Source: Anaerolineae bacterium
GTDB lineage: Bacteria > Chloroflexota > Anaerolineae > Aggregatilineales > Phototrophicaceae
DNA length: 7,876 nucleotides
Reading direction: 5' to 3'
Assembly (NCBI GenBank): GCA_025454675.1
Contig: JALONZ010000150.1
Span: 1-7,876 of the forward strand
Part shown: one piece after another, positions 1 through 6,280 of the stretch
Layout: each line of letters opens with the position of its first letter
Numbering within the stretch: position 1 is the stretch's first letter
Translations under genes and position numbers: made by a program
Notes under the pieces: model-generated
Seen by the model: only the letters and a program-made list of their open reading frames with translations
Told to the model about the DNA's origin: nothing
Database searches by the model: none

Positions 1-847
1 CTAATAAACCCAAATCATCCGTATGGAGATAATACACCCCTTTCATCTCAGTCACACCATCCATCAATTTGACAGGAATCACGACCCCATCATGCACCAA
101 TTTTTTCAGGATGGTTTCTAAATTCGGGTAACGCCTGCGCGTAAAATGGGCTTTAATATGTTGAAGCGTTGCAATCCCCAATGCTTTAATCGCTTTTTGA
201 ACCGCGATTGTCACGACTTCCGATTCAGTGAGGGTATGATTGGGTACATCTGGGGGCAAACATCGTTCCATCAAATCCCACCATCGCTGATTCCCCTCGC
301 GTTTGGCAACAGAAATTTTTCCCTTATGCCATAAATAATCGAGCATCTTATTCAAAATAGAATCACCCGTCCAACCTGATGACACGCCACCCTTACCATG
401 CGATTCAAATGCACGAGATGGCAATGCACCTTCATTTTGGAGTCGGGCGAGGATGTCATTTTGCAGATTCACCCCTTTTTCATTCAGTTCTGCTAACCAC
501 AACTTGAGGTATTCCCCCCACGCTCCTTCACGCGGATAAACATCCATCCAATGGCGGTAAATCGGGTAATCTGCCGATAACACCAATGAGGCTTCATGCG
601 CCCAATATTCAAACATCTGCTTATCACCATAAATAAATTGCGCCAGCGCACCTTTATCATAGTTCCCCACCCTGCTCCACATCACAATCAAATGGCTTTT
701 GGCAACCGCGCTAATCGGGTCTAATTGCAAACATCCAATAGAAGCCAGAACAGTCGCAAAGGTCGGATTTTTTGTGTCATGCAAATATTGTTTGGTAATT
801 GCCAATTGGCGCAGATGAGTCAGTTGTACAGGGCGATGGGTTGTCAT
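1..847 (-). CDS. AlkX/YcaQ-type winged-helix DNA glycosylase (3' end cut by window edge)
   Basis: The frame is open from an ATG at 847 to the window edge and codes for 282 residues. The family is usually near 400 aa, so about two thirds is present. Family members (DUF1006/HTH_42, AlkZ-like) are tandem winged-helix DNA glycosylases that remove bulky alkyl or crosslinked bases. Visible here is the segment GCLQLDPI at residues 38-45. It holds the Q-hydrophobic-D catalytic motif (Q41, D43) of the AlkX/YcaQ branch, where AlkZ has QxQ. Also visible are the family's FEYWAHEASL segment (about 85-95), an SGWTGD stretch and a later KREGNQRWWDLMER segment. The start is supported by AAAGGA seven bases upstream (855-860 region) and by a good promoter at 885-913. 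It is divergent from the R2lox gene. The family assignment is from recognised motifs. The substrate is inferred. Confidence 0.82.
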   Translation of the reverse strand, partial: MTTHRPVQLTHLRQLAITKQYLHDTKNPTFATVLASIGCLQLDPISAVAKSHLIVMWSRVGNYDKGALAQFIYGDKQMFEYWAHEASLVLSADYPIYRHWMDVYPREGAWGEYLKLWLAELNEKGVNLQNDILARLQNEGALPSRAFESHGKGGVSSGWTGDSILNKMLDYLWHKGKISVAKREGNQRWWDLMERCLPPDVPNHTLTESEVVTIAVQKAIKALGIATLQHIKAHFTRRRYPNLETILKKLVHDGVVIPVKLMDGVTEMKGVYYLHTDDLGLL

Positions 848-865
848 TGAATTATCCTTTGTGGG

Positions 866-881
866 TAATGCCATAGCATTA
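866..881. repeat. Small inverted repeat at the glycosylase transcription start
   Basis: TAATGC, four bases, GCATTA forms a perfect 6-bp dyad. It sits over the predicted start point of the minus-strand transcript. It could be an operator or a short leader hairpin. No regulator can be assigned. Confidence 0.4.
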
Positions 882-884
882 TCA

Positions 885-913
885 ATCATAGTACAAAATT
901 TCTAAATTGTCAA
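885..913 (-). promoter_or_regulatory. Sigma70-type promoter of the AlkX-like glycosylase gene
   Basis: Reading the minus strand, TTGACA (913-908) is followed after 17 bases by TATGAT (890-885). That is a perfect -35 and a 5/6 -10. The start point would fall near 878, giving a leader of about 30 nt before the ATG at 847. Confidence 0.72.
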
Positions 914-921
914 TTTATCAG

Positions 922-950
922 GTGCAAAATAGGTCAATCAGCGTTATAAT
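922..950 (+). promoter_or_regulatory. Predicted promoter of the R2lox gene
   Basis: A perfect TATAAT lies at 945-950. The best -35 at 17-bp spacing is a weak GTGCAA (922-927), matching TTGACA at 3 of 6. The -10 is convincing and the -35 is not. The predicted start near 957 leaves a 30-nt leader. Confidence 0.6.
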
Positions 951-986
951 CGAATCAGGCGTTAATTATTTGTAAAGGAATAGAAT

Positions 987-1904
987 ATGACCTTAGAAAT
1001 GATACCCAGAACCGCCTTTGCCACCACCACACGCGGATTAGACCGCAATAGTCCCCCCATGAAATTATTTGAAAAAGCCAAAAAATATGGCATTTGGAAT
1101 CCCAGCGATATTGATTTTTCTCAAGATAAAAAAGATTGGCAATCCCTGAAAGCTGATGAACAAGAAATTTTATTGCATTTAACATCCATTTTTCAAGCAG
1201 GTGAAGAAGCCGTTACGCTCGATTTGCTCCCGCTCATCATGACGATTGCTAAAGAGGGTCGGATTGAAGAAGAAATGTTCCTGACCACGTTTTTGTGGGA
1301 AGAAGCCAAGCATGTGGACTTTTTCAATCGGTTTTTCAATGAAGTGACTGGTGTGGATGCCACCACATTAAGCCGTTTTCACCAAGATAGCTATAAATCT
1401 ATTTTTTATGAGGCATTGCCCACCGCGCTCAATCGGCTCACAGTTGACCAATCACCAGAAGCACAACTGATTGCATCCGTGACCTATAATATGATTGTGG
1501 AAGGGGTTTTGGCAGAGACAGGCTATCATAGCTATTACACCGTGTTGCGGAATAATAACCTGATGCCTGCCACATGCGCCGCCATTGATAAACTCAAACA
1601 AGATGAATCACGTCATATCGCCTATGGCATTTTCCTCATTTCGCGCCTTGTGGCAGAAAATCCAAAATTGTGGGATGTGGCAGAAACAACCATGAACACC
1701 TTGCTGATGCCCGCGCTAGGAGTCATCACCGAAGCCTTTTCGTTATATAACCCCGTGCCGTTTGGGTTGCAATTGGATGAATTTACCGCCTTTGCCACCA
1801 TGCAATTCCAAAAACGCTTTATGCGGATTGCTGGCTCACAAGGCGCATCAATAGATGATGTGTATGTCGTCACACATACCGCCATTGACAACGAAGATGC
1901 GTAA
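987..1904 (+). CDS. R2-like ligand-binding oxidase (R2lox), Mn/Fe
   Basis: This 305-aa protein of the ferritin-like superfamily belongs to the R2lox group (relatives include Mycobacterium tuberculosis Rv0233), not to true ribonucleotide reductase R2. Family members bind a heterodinuclear Mn/Fe centre and a fatty-acid-like ligand, and oxygen activation makes a Val-Tyr ether crosslink. All six expected ligands can be placed by spacing: E73, E106, H109, E172, E207 and H210. The crosslink pair would be V76 (in GEEAVT) and Y167. The RGLDRNSPPM and KYGIWNPSDIDFSQD segments near the N terminus are also typical. The start has AAAGGAA at 974-980, six bases before the ATG. No nrdE/nrdA-type gene is nearby. 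The physiological substrate of the family is not established. It is often annotated nrdB or nrdF by mistake. Confidence 0.93.
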   Translation: MTLEMIPRTAFATTTRGLDRNSPPMKLFEKAKKYGIWNPSDIDFSQDKKDWQSLKADEQEILLHLTSIFQAGEEAVTLDLLPLIMTIAKEGRIEEEMFLTTFLWEEAKHVDFFNRFFNEVTGVDATTLSRFHQDSYKSIFYEALPTALNRLTVDQSPEAQLIASVTYNMIVEGVLAETGYHSYYTVLRNNNLMPATCAAIDKLKQDESRHIAYGIFLISRLVAENPKLWDVAETTMNTLLMPALGVITEAFSLYNPVPFGLQLDEFTAFATMQFQKRFMRIAGSQGASIDDVYVVTHTAIDNEDA

Positions 1905-1913
1905 AAATATCAT

Positions 1914-1946
1914 TTTGGGGCATCGGAAAGGAGTCCATGCCCCAAA
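1914..1946 (+). terminator. Strong hairpin after R2lox, terminator-like but without a T run
   Basis: TTTGGGGCAT (1914-1923) pairs with ATGCCCCAAA (1937-1946) over 10 bp. An inner GGA/TCC extends the stem past one bulged C. It begins 10 bases after the R2lox stop and probably marks the 3' end of that mRNA. No U-tract follows on the plus strand, so it may protect the 3' end instead of terminating. The loop is AAGGAG. Confidence 0.5.
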
Positions 1947-1969
1947 TGGAAACGCTTCTCACGGTTTGC

Positions 1970-1986
1970 TTAGGCAAATTGCCTAA
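1970..1986. repeat. 17-bp near-perfect palindrome upstream of the tRNA promoter
   Basis: TTAGGCAA, one base, TTGCCTAA. The dyad ends 6 bp before the -35 hexamer at 1993, a typical position for a transcription factor site. The regulator is unknown. Confidence 0.5.
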
Positions 1987-1992
1987 TCGCCA

Positions 1993-2021
1993 TTGACAGA
2001 TTCCCCACCCCATGCTAACAT
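1993..2021 (+). promoter_or_regulatory. Promoter of the tRNA transcription unit
   Basis: A perfect TTGACA (1993-1998) is separated by 17 bp from TAACAT (2016-2021, 4/6 to TATAAT). The start would be near 2028, only a few bases before the first tRNA at 2032, so the primary transcript has almost no 5' leader. Confidence 0.7.
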
Positions 2022-2031
2022 ATACCTTACG

Positions 2032-2103
2032 TGCGGGGTAGAGCAGTGGCAGCTCGTCAGGCTCATAACCTGAAGGTCGGAAGTTCGAATCCTCCCCCCG
2101 CAA
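2032..2103 (+). tRNA. tRNA-Met(CAT), initiator-like
   Basis: A complete cloverleaf folds by hand. Acceptor TGCGGGG/CCCCGCA is 7 bp. D stem is GAGC/GCTC and the anticodon arm is TCAGG-CTCATAA-CCTGA with CAT at 2064-2066. The variable region is AGGTC and the T arm is GGAAG-TTCGAAT-CCTCC. The discriminator is A at 2103. The body and the A11-T24 pair resemble bacterial initiator tRNA. Atypical for an initiator are a T1-A72 pair where C1xA72 is usual, only two G-C pairs at the loop end of the anticodon stem (the third is A-T), and an A52-C62 mismatch in the T stem. CCA is not encoded. Confidence 0.9.
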
Positions 2104-2112
2104 CTATGATAC

Positions 2113-2186
2113 GGTGATATAGCTCAACTGGTGAGAGCGCGTGATTCATAACCACGAGGTTGCCGGTTCAAGTCCAGCTATCACCA
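2113..2186 (+). tRNA. tRNA with CAT anticodon (elongator Met or lysidine-type Ile2)
   Basis: Acceptor GGTGATA/TATCACC is 7 bp. D stem is GCTC/GAGC. The anticodon arm has loop TTCATAA with CAT at 2147-2149, the variable region is AGGTT, and the T loop is TTCAAGT. It starts 9 bases after the previous tRNA and shares its transcript. Two A-C mismatches are present: A31-C39 closing the anticodon loop and C51-A63 in the T stem. CCA is not encoded. A CAT anticodon next to an initiator suggests elongator Met. A tRNA-Ile2 read by TilS-modified lysidine cannot be excluded, since the T arm also resembles that type. Confidence 0.9.
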
Positions 2187-2202
2187 CATATTACAAAACA
2201 CC

Positions 2203-2228
2203 AAAGACTCCCCTAGTGGGAGTTTTTG
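2203..2228 (+). terminator. Rho-independent terminator of the tRNA unit
   Basis: ACTCCC (2207-2212), a 5-nt loop, and GGGAGT (2218-2223) run straight into TTTT. The flanking AAAG can pair with the T run. It is a compact and convincing terminator 20 bases after the second tRNA. Confidence 0.88.
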
Positions 2229-2237
2229 TGTTATAAT
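2229..2237 (+). promoter_or_regulatory. Extended -10 promoter for the HTH paralogue pair
   Basis: TGTTATAAT at 2229-2237 is a perfect extended -10 (TGnTATAAT). No -35 can be placed: that position falls in the terminator stem. The start near 2244 gives a leader of about 32 nt to the ATG at 2276, with a G-rich AGTGGGG as a weak ribosome binding site. Confidence 0.65.
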
Positions 2238-2275
2238 GGATTCATCGCCAATTTAATCATAGTGGGGTAAACACC

Positions 2276-2950
2276 ATGGTTATTAAACGAGAAACCCGCG
2301 AACAAGCCCGTCAATTACGCGCACAAGGCACACCGATTATTGATATAGCCAAACAATTGGGTGTATCTAAAGATACGATTAGTGATTGGACACACGATAT
2401 TGAACTCACCCCAGCCCAAATTGAAGCCCTAAAAGCAAAGAATCATCGTAGTGCCAATCAACTCATTGGCGCAAAAGCCATCAAATTGAAAGCCCGTGAG
2501 CAAAGACAAAAATGGCAAGAAGCAGGCAGGACAAAAGCGCGTGAAAATCGCTTACTGCATCGCATTGGATGTTTATTATATTGGGCAGAAGGAGCAAAAA
2601 GGCGTAACACCATCATATTTGTGAATACCGACCCCGAAATGATGCGTTTATTCATGCGATTTTTGCGCGAAGAATTACGCTTAGATGATGAAAAAGTCAC
2701 ACTCTACCTTCAGTGTTATACCCTAGTGATTTCCGAACAAGAAAAAATTCAACAGTATTGGCTCGATACTTTAGGGCTAAAAACAGCCAATTTAGGCACG
2801 GTCTATGTCAAAAAAGCCAATGCACAGGGGCAAAATAAATATCCTCATGGAATTTGTACTATCACTGTAAGTAGTACAGAATTAACCATGCACATTTATG
2901 GTGCAATTCAAGAATATGTTGGGTTTGAACGCCCAGAGTGGTTATTTTAG
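2276..2950 (+). CDS. HTH protein with single LAGLIDADG-like motif, paralogue 1
   Basis: The function of this 224-aa protein is not established. Residues about 20-42 form a resolvase/homeodomain-like helix-turn-helix (DIAKQLGVSKDTISDW). A basic Lys/Arg-rich stretch follows at about 66-95. Residues 98-106 read GCLLYWAEG and are followed by a strand and an NTDP turn (117-120). This layout is known from uncharacterised HTH proteins, widespread in actinobacteria. The segment resembles a LAGLIDADG helix (AEG in place of ADG, acidic E105), though that fold link is inference. One motif per chain would mean it works as a dimer. No membrane segment or signal peptide is seen. It is the first gene of a two-gene unit with the 224-aa paralogue 10 bp downstream. 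A DNA-binding regulator or a degenerate homing-endonuclease relative are both possible. Confidence 0.8.
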   Translation: MVIKRETREQARQLRAQGTPIIDIAKQLGVSKDTISDWTHDIELTPAQIEALKAKNHRSANQLIGAKAIKLKAREQRQKWQEAGRTKARENRLLHRIGCLLYWAEGAKRRNTIIFVNTDPEMMRLFMRFLREELRLDDEKVTLYLQCYTLVISEQEKIQQYWLDTLGLKTANLGTVYVKKANAQGQNKYPHGICTITVSSTELTMHIYGAIQEYVGFERPEWLF

Positions 2951-2960
2951 CGGGTGAATT

Positions 2961-3635
2961 ATGGTCAATAAGAAGCATATAGAACGCCAACAAGCACGCG
3001 AATTACGCGCACAAGGCATCTCAATCATTGAAATTGCCAAACAACTCCATGTTTCAAAGGGTTCAGTCAGCACATGGGTGCGCGATATTGAACTCACACC
3101 AGAACAGGCTCATCGGCTTGTAAAAAATCAAGGGGCTACAACTAGGCAATACATTCCTGCTATGAATCGGGACAAAGCCTATCTTAACCGTCAAGTATGG
3201 CAAAATGAGGGGCGCATCAAAGCGCGTGAAGGCGATATTCTTCACATGACAGGCTGTATGTTATATTGGGCAGAAGGCACAAAAAGACGCAATAGCATCA
3301 TTTTTGTCAATTCCGATTCGGATATGATGAGATTATTTGTACAATTTTTGCGCGAAGCCTTACATGTTCCAGATGAGCTGATGAAATTACAAATTCATTG
3401 TCATACACACGATGAATTAGAAAAATCTCGAATTGCGACTTATTGGTTAAATCTACTCAGACTAACCGATAAAAATCTCAACAATATCCACACCAAAGTC
3501 AGTAGCCAAATTGCCAAAAATATTTTGCAAAATGGTGTTTGTGCCTTGACCGTAAATAGTACCGAATTAACGATGCACATTTATGGCGCAATTCAAGAAT
3601 ATGGCGGGTTTGAACGTCCAGAATGGCTATTTTAG
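2961..3635 (+). CDS. HTH protein with single LAGLIDADG-like motif, paralogue 2
   Basis: This is a tandem duplicate of the upstream gene with the same length (224 aa) and roughly half the residues identical by eye. The HTH (about 21-43), GCMLYWAEG (98-106, E105) and NSDS turn align without large gaps. The last 24 residues differ at one position only. The middle of the N-terminal linker (about 50-80) and residues 140-190 have diverged. The start follows the previous stop by 10 bases, with GGGTG as a weak ribosome binding site, so it is probably co-transcribed. The 3' end overlaps the stop of the convergent nitroreductase-like gene. As for its neighbour, function is unknown. The pair may form homo- or heterodimers. 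Confidence 0.8.
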   Translation: MVNKKHIERQQARELRAQGISIIEIAKQLHVSKGSVSTWVRDIELTPEQAHRLVKNQGATTRQYIPAMNRDKAYLNRQVWQNEGRIKAREGDILHMTGCMLYWAEGTKRRNSIIFVNSDSDMMRLFVQFLREALHVPDELMKLQIHCHTHDELEKSRIATYWLNLLRLTDKNLNNIHTKVSSQIAKNILQNGVCALTVNSTELTMHIYGAIQEYGGFERPEWLF

Positions 3636-4204
3636 CCACGCATCCCGCGCACGATACGCCACACCACCCAACCACCGAATATCCAATTTACCCACGCCAA
3701 ATCAATCGGCATTGGGGGTGGTGTCGGCTCGGATGTTGTTTCAAATGTGACAAGGGTAAATTTATCTTTATTGGCTAAAAATGCCTCTTGGGTGATGGGA
3801 ATCTCCATCGAATTTAGCCACCAACGCATAATGGGGTCATGTTGACAGCGTTGAAATGCCGTGATGAAATCAACTTCGTCTATCACTAGCCTACCCCGCA
3901 CCGATTCCGTCCCATACGCTGATTGAAGGGTGACATTGGGATATTTCATCAGATTCTTAAACCAGTCGGCTTGGCTACCCCACCCACTGATGATATATTT
4001 TTGGTCACGCCCACCAAAAAATTGCAATGGTGTATGACGTGGCAAACCCGATTTACGCCCTGTGGTGGTGAGGATGAGCATCCACCGCCCCAACAAAAAT
4101 CCATATCCCATACGCCAAGCATACATCGGCATTTTGAAAAACCATTTGAGCAACCCTTTTTGAGGGTATTTAACAGGGGCATTGGTTGGTGTCGTTGTGG
4201 TCAT
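3632..4204 (-). CDS. Deazaflavin (F420)-dependent nitroreductase-family protein
   Basis: A 190-aa protein of the DDN/FDOR family (DUF385, split beta-barrel flavin-binding fold). Members use reduced F420 or bind related cofactors. Diagnostic are GRWMLILTTTGRKSGLPRHTPL (about 39-60) and the later SGWGSQADWFKNLMKYPNV (about 73-91), where family members contact the deazaflavin. The chosen ATG at 4204 has GGAG at 4214-4211, six bases upstream. An in-frame upstream ATG at 4321 would add 39 unrelated residues that run through the glmS terminator and this gene's own promoter, so it is rejected. The C terminus (about 165-190, Trp-rich and hydrophobic, ending in arginines) is longer than the core domain and may touch the membrane. 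If F420-dependent, the host must make F420; no such gene is in the window. Confidence 0.85.
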   Translation of the reverse strand: MTTTTPTNAPVKYPQKGLLKWFFKMPMYAWRMGYGFLLGRWMLILTTTGRKSGLPRHTPLQFFGGRDQKYIISGWGSQADWFKNLMKYPNVTLQSAYGTESVRGRLVIDEVDFITAFQRCQHDPIMRWWLNSMEIPITQEAFLANKDKFTLVTFETTSEPTPPPMPIDLAWVNWIFGGWVVWRIVRGMRG

Positions 4205-4238
4205 GATATGCTCCAAACACTTTGAGGCTGATTTTTCA

Positions 4239-4268
4239 ATTATACCCCGTTTGTGAAAATCCGCACAA
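4239..4268 (-). promoter_or_regulatory. Promoter of the nitroreductase-like gene
   Basis: On the minus strand TTGTGC (4268-4263), 18 bp, TATAAT (4244-4239). The -10 is perfect and the -35 is 3/6. The start near 4232 gives a leader of about 28 nt to the ATG at 4204 and argues for that start. Confidence 0.65.
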
Positions 4269-4281
4269 CAGCAATATGCAC

Positions 4282-4318
4282 AAAAAATGGGATGATGCAC
4301 AATCACATCATCCCATTT
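4282..4318 (-). terminator. Rho-independent terminator of glmS
   Basis: Reading the minus strand, AAATGGGATGATG (4318-4306), an 8-nt loop, and CATCATCCCATTT (4297-4285) form a perfect 13-bp stem that continues into a run of six T. It begins 11 bases after the glmS stop. Confidence 0.92.
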
Positions 4319-4329
4319 CATATCAAACC

Positions 4330-6177
4330 TTATTCAACCGTGACACTTTTCGCCAAATTACGCGGTTGGTCAACATCCGCCCCGCGCCAAACCGCGATGT
4401 GATATGCCAGCAATTGCAACGGCACAACCGCCACCACCGGACTCAGCATCGGCGGGCATTTGGGGACATAAATCACATGGTCAGCTTTTTGTGCCATGAG
4501 CATATCGCCTTCGGTAGCGACCGCAATCACGATTGCGCCCCGTGCTTTCGCCTGTTCCACTTGCGACAACATTTTGTCATAGAGTTCATCTTGCAGGGTA
4601 ATCGCCAAAACAGGCATATTTTCGTCAATCAGCGCGATGGGTCCGTGTTTCATCTCACCTGCGGGATACCCTTCAGCGTGAATATAACTAATTTCCTTCA
4701 GTTTGAGCGCCCCCTCTAAAGCGATGGGGTAATTAATCCCACGCCCCAAAAATAAGAAATTGGTGTAATGATGCAATAATCCCGCCAAATCGTGAATCCG
4801 TTTATCTTGCTCCATTACCTGACCCATTAACGCGGGCAATTTAGATACATCTTGCACCAACTTTTTCCTATCTGCATCTGAAAGCGTCCCACGTAATTGT
4901 CCCAAATAAATGGCTAACAAATATTGGTCAACGATGCTGGTGGTGAAGGCTTTGGTGGATGCGACACCGATTTCGGGACCCGCGTTCATGGTGATATACC
5001 CATCGGCAAGGCGCATCGCTTGGCTACCAATGGCATTCACGATGCTCCAAACTGTTGCTTTTTTATGGCGAGCTTCTTCCATCGCCGCCAATGTATCTAC
5101 CGTTTCGCCACTTTGGGTAATGGCTAAGACAGCCGTATGAGCATCAATAATCGGGTCACGATAACGATATTCACTGCCGTAATCCACTTCTACATTCAAA
5201 CGGGCGATTTTTTCGATGAAAAATTTACCCACCAACCCACTATAATAACTTGTGCCACAAGCCACTGTTATCAGGCGATTGATAGATTTCGCTTTTTCGG
5301 GAGTGAGGTGCAAATCGGGCAAAATTACTTTGCCATGCTCAAAATCTACCCGCCCACCAAGTGTATCGGTGATAGAACGGGCTTGTTCGGCAATTTCTTT
5401 TTGCATGAAGTGCTTATATTCGCCCTTCACTGCACTCACGGGGTCCCATGCGATGGTATGCACAGGCGGGTGAATTTCTTCGCCGTTCAGGTTAAATACC
5501 TGATAGCTGTCTTGATACAGCACCGCCAGTTGCAGACTTTCGAGGAATATCATCTTGCGCGTGTGTTCCAAAATGGCGGGAATATCGGATGCGATGAAAT
5601 TTTCATTATCCCCCAAACCCAATGCCACCCCGCCCGCATTCCCAATGCGTACCGCCACCATCATATCAGGGTGATGTTTGCTGATGATGACAATCGCATG
5701 TGCGCCACGCAACCGTTTGACGGCAAGGCGCACAATTTCGGGGAAGCTGGCTTTAATGCCTGAATGAGCATAGCGTTCAATCAATTGCACGATGACTTCG
5801 GTATCAGTTTCAGAGGCAAATTTAACCCCTTCCGCCATCAATTCTTCGCGCAAATCCAGATAATTTTCGACAATGCCATTATGCACCACCACAAAATCAC
5901 CATTCATACTAATATGGGGATGGGCGTTGTGTTCGGCGGGTGCGCCATGTGTTGCCCAACGGGTGTGTCCGATACCGAGTACACCTGATATGGGGCTTTT
6001 ATCCATTTTGGCGCGTAAATTAGCAAGTTTGCCAATATCGCGCCGAATCTCAAACTTGCCGTTATTCAAAACAGCCACCCCAGCCGAATCATAACCGCGA
6101 TATTCCAAACGTCCTAAGCCATCCAGAACAATAGGTGTCGCATTTTTTGAGCCGATATAACCAACAATACCGCACAT
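4330..6177 (-). CDS. glmS: Glutamine--fructose-6-phosphate aminotransferase (isomerizing), GlcN6P synthase
   Basis: A full-length 615-aa cytosolic enzyme that converts fructose 6-phosphate and glutamine to glucosamine 6-phosphate, the entry step to UDP-GlcNAc and peptidoglycan. The N-terminal glutaminase domain starts MCGIVGYIG, with Cys2 as the nucleophile after Met removal. RWATHG (73-78) and HNGIVENY (99-106) follow. Two SIS sugar-phosphate domains contain CGTSYYS (307-313), TQSGET (354-359), ASTKAF (406-411) and EGALKLKEISYIHAE (488-502). Residues matching the E. coli isomerase set are K492, E495, H511 and the C-terminal K610. The protein ends in the family's SVTVE. AGGAG lies 8 bases before the ATG. 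It is a single-gene unit with its own terminator, preceded by a glmS ribozyme, so product feedback at the mRNA level is expected. Confidence 0.98.
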   Translation of the reverse strand: MCGIVGYIGSKNATPIVLDGLGRLEYRGYDSAGVAVLNNGKFEIRRDIGKLANLRAKMDKSPISGVLGIGHTRWATHGAPAEHNAHPHISMNGDFVVVHNGIVENYLDLREELMAEGVKFASETDTEVIVQLIERYAHSGIKASFPEIVRLAVKRLRGAHAIVIISKHHPDMMVAVRIGNAGGVALGLGDNENFIASDIPAILEHTRKMIFLESLQLAVLYQDSYQVFNLNGEEIHPPVHTIAWDPVSAVKGEYKHFMQKEIAEQARSITDTLGGRVDFEHGKVILPDLHLTPEKAKSINRLITVACGTSYYSGLVGKFFIEKIARLNVEVDYGSEYRYRDPIIDAHTAVLAITQSGETVDTLAAMEEARHKKATVWSIVNAIGSQAMRLADGYITMNAGPEIGVASTKAFTTSIVDQYLLAIYLGQLRGTLSDADRKKLVQDVSKLPALMGQVMEQDKRIHDLAGLLHHYTNFLFLGRGINYPIALEGALKLKEISYIHAEGYPAGEMKHGPIALIDENMPVLAITLQDELYDKMLSQVEQAKARGAIVIAVATEGDMLMAQKADHVIYVPKCPPMLSPVVAVVPLQLLAYHIAVWRGADVDQPRNLAKSVTVE

Positions 6178-6254
6178 AGAATTTGCTCCTCATTTTATAG
6201 ATTTGTCAATAAAATAGGGATTACCCGTACCGCGCTATGTAGGGTCAAATCCAA

Positions 6255-6276
6255 TACAGAACAGGGATATTCTGTA
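6255..6276 (-). other. Hairpin between ribozyme and glmS start
   Basis: TACAGAA and TTCTGTA (7 bp, 8-nt loop) lie just downstream of the ribozyme 3' end and about 80 bases before the glmS ATG. No U-run follows, so it is not a terminator. After self-cleavage it would lie in the released 3' fragment. Confidence 0.45.
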
Positions 6277-6280
6277 CAAA

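Noticed and set aside
1870..2103. 77-codon minus-strand frame
   Set aside because: It is antisense to the end of R2lox and the first tRNA; a shadow.
2187..3700. Possible integrated element behind the tRNA genes
   Set aside because: No integrase, and no repeat of the tRNA 3' end was found downstream of the HTH pair; base composition looks like the neighbours.
4205..4321. Upstream in-frame ATG that would extend the nitroreductase-like protein by 39 residues
   Set aside because: The extension runs through the glmS terminator and the gene's own TATAAT, has no family similarity, and the ATG at 4204 has a well-placed GGAG.
4222..5763. Several plus-strand frames of 70-208 codons
   Set aside because: All are antisense to glmS, whose full-length protein explains the open frames.
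6213..6235. Small GGG/CCC hairpin followed by a T-rich stretch before glmS (minus strand)
   Set aside because: A 3-bp stem is too weak to be a terminator, and the ribozyme already explains control of this leader.
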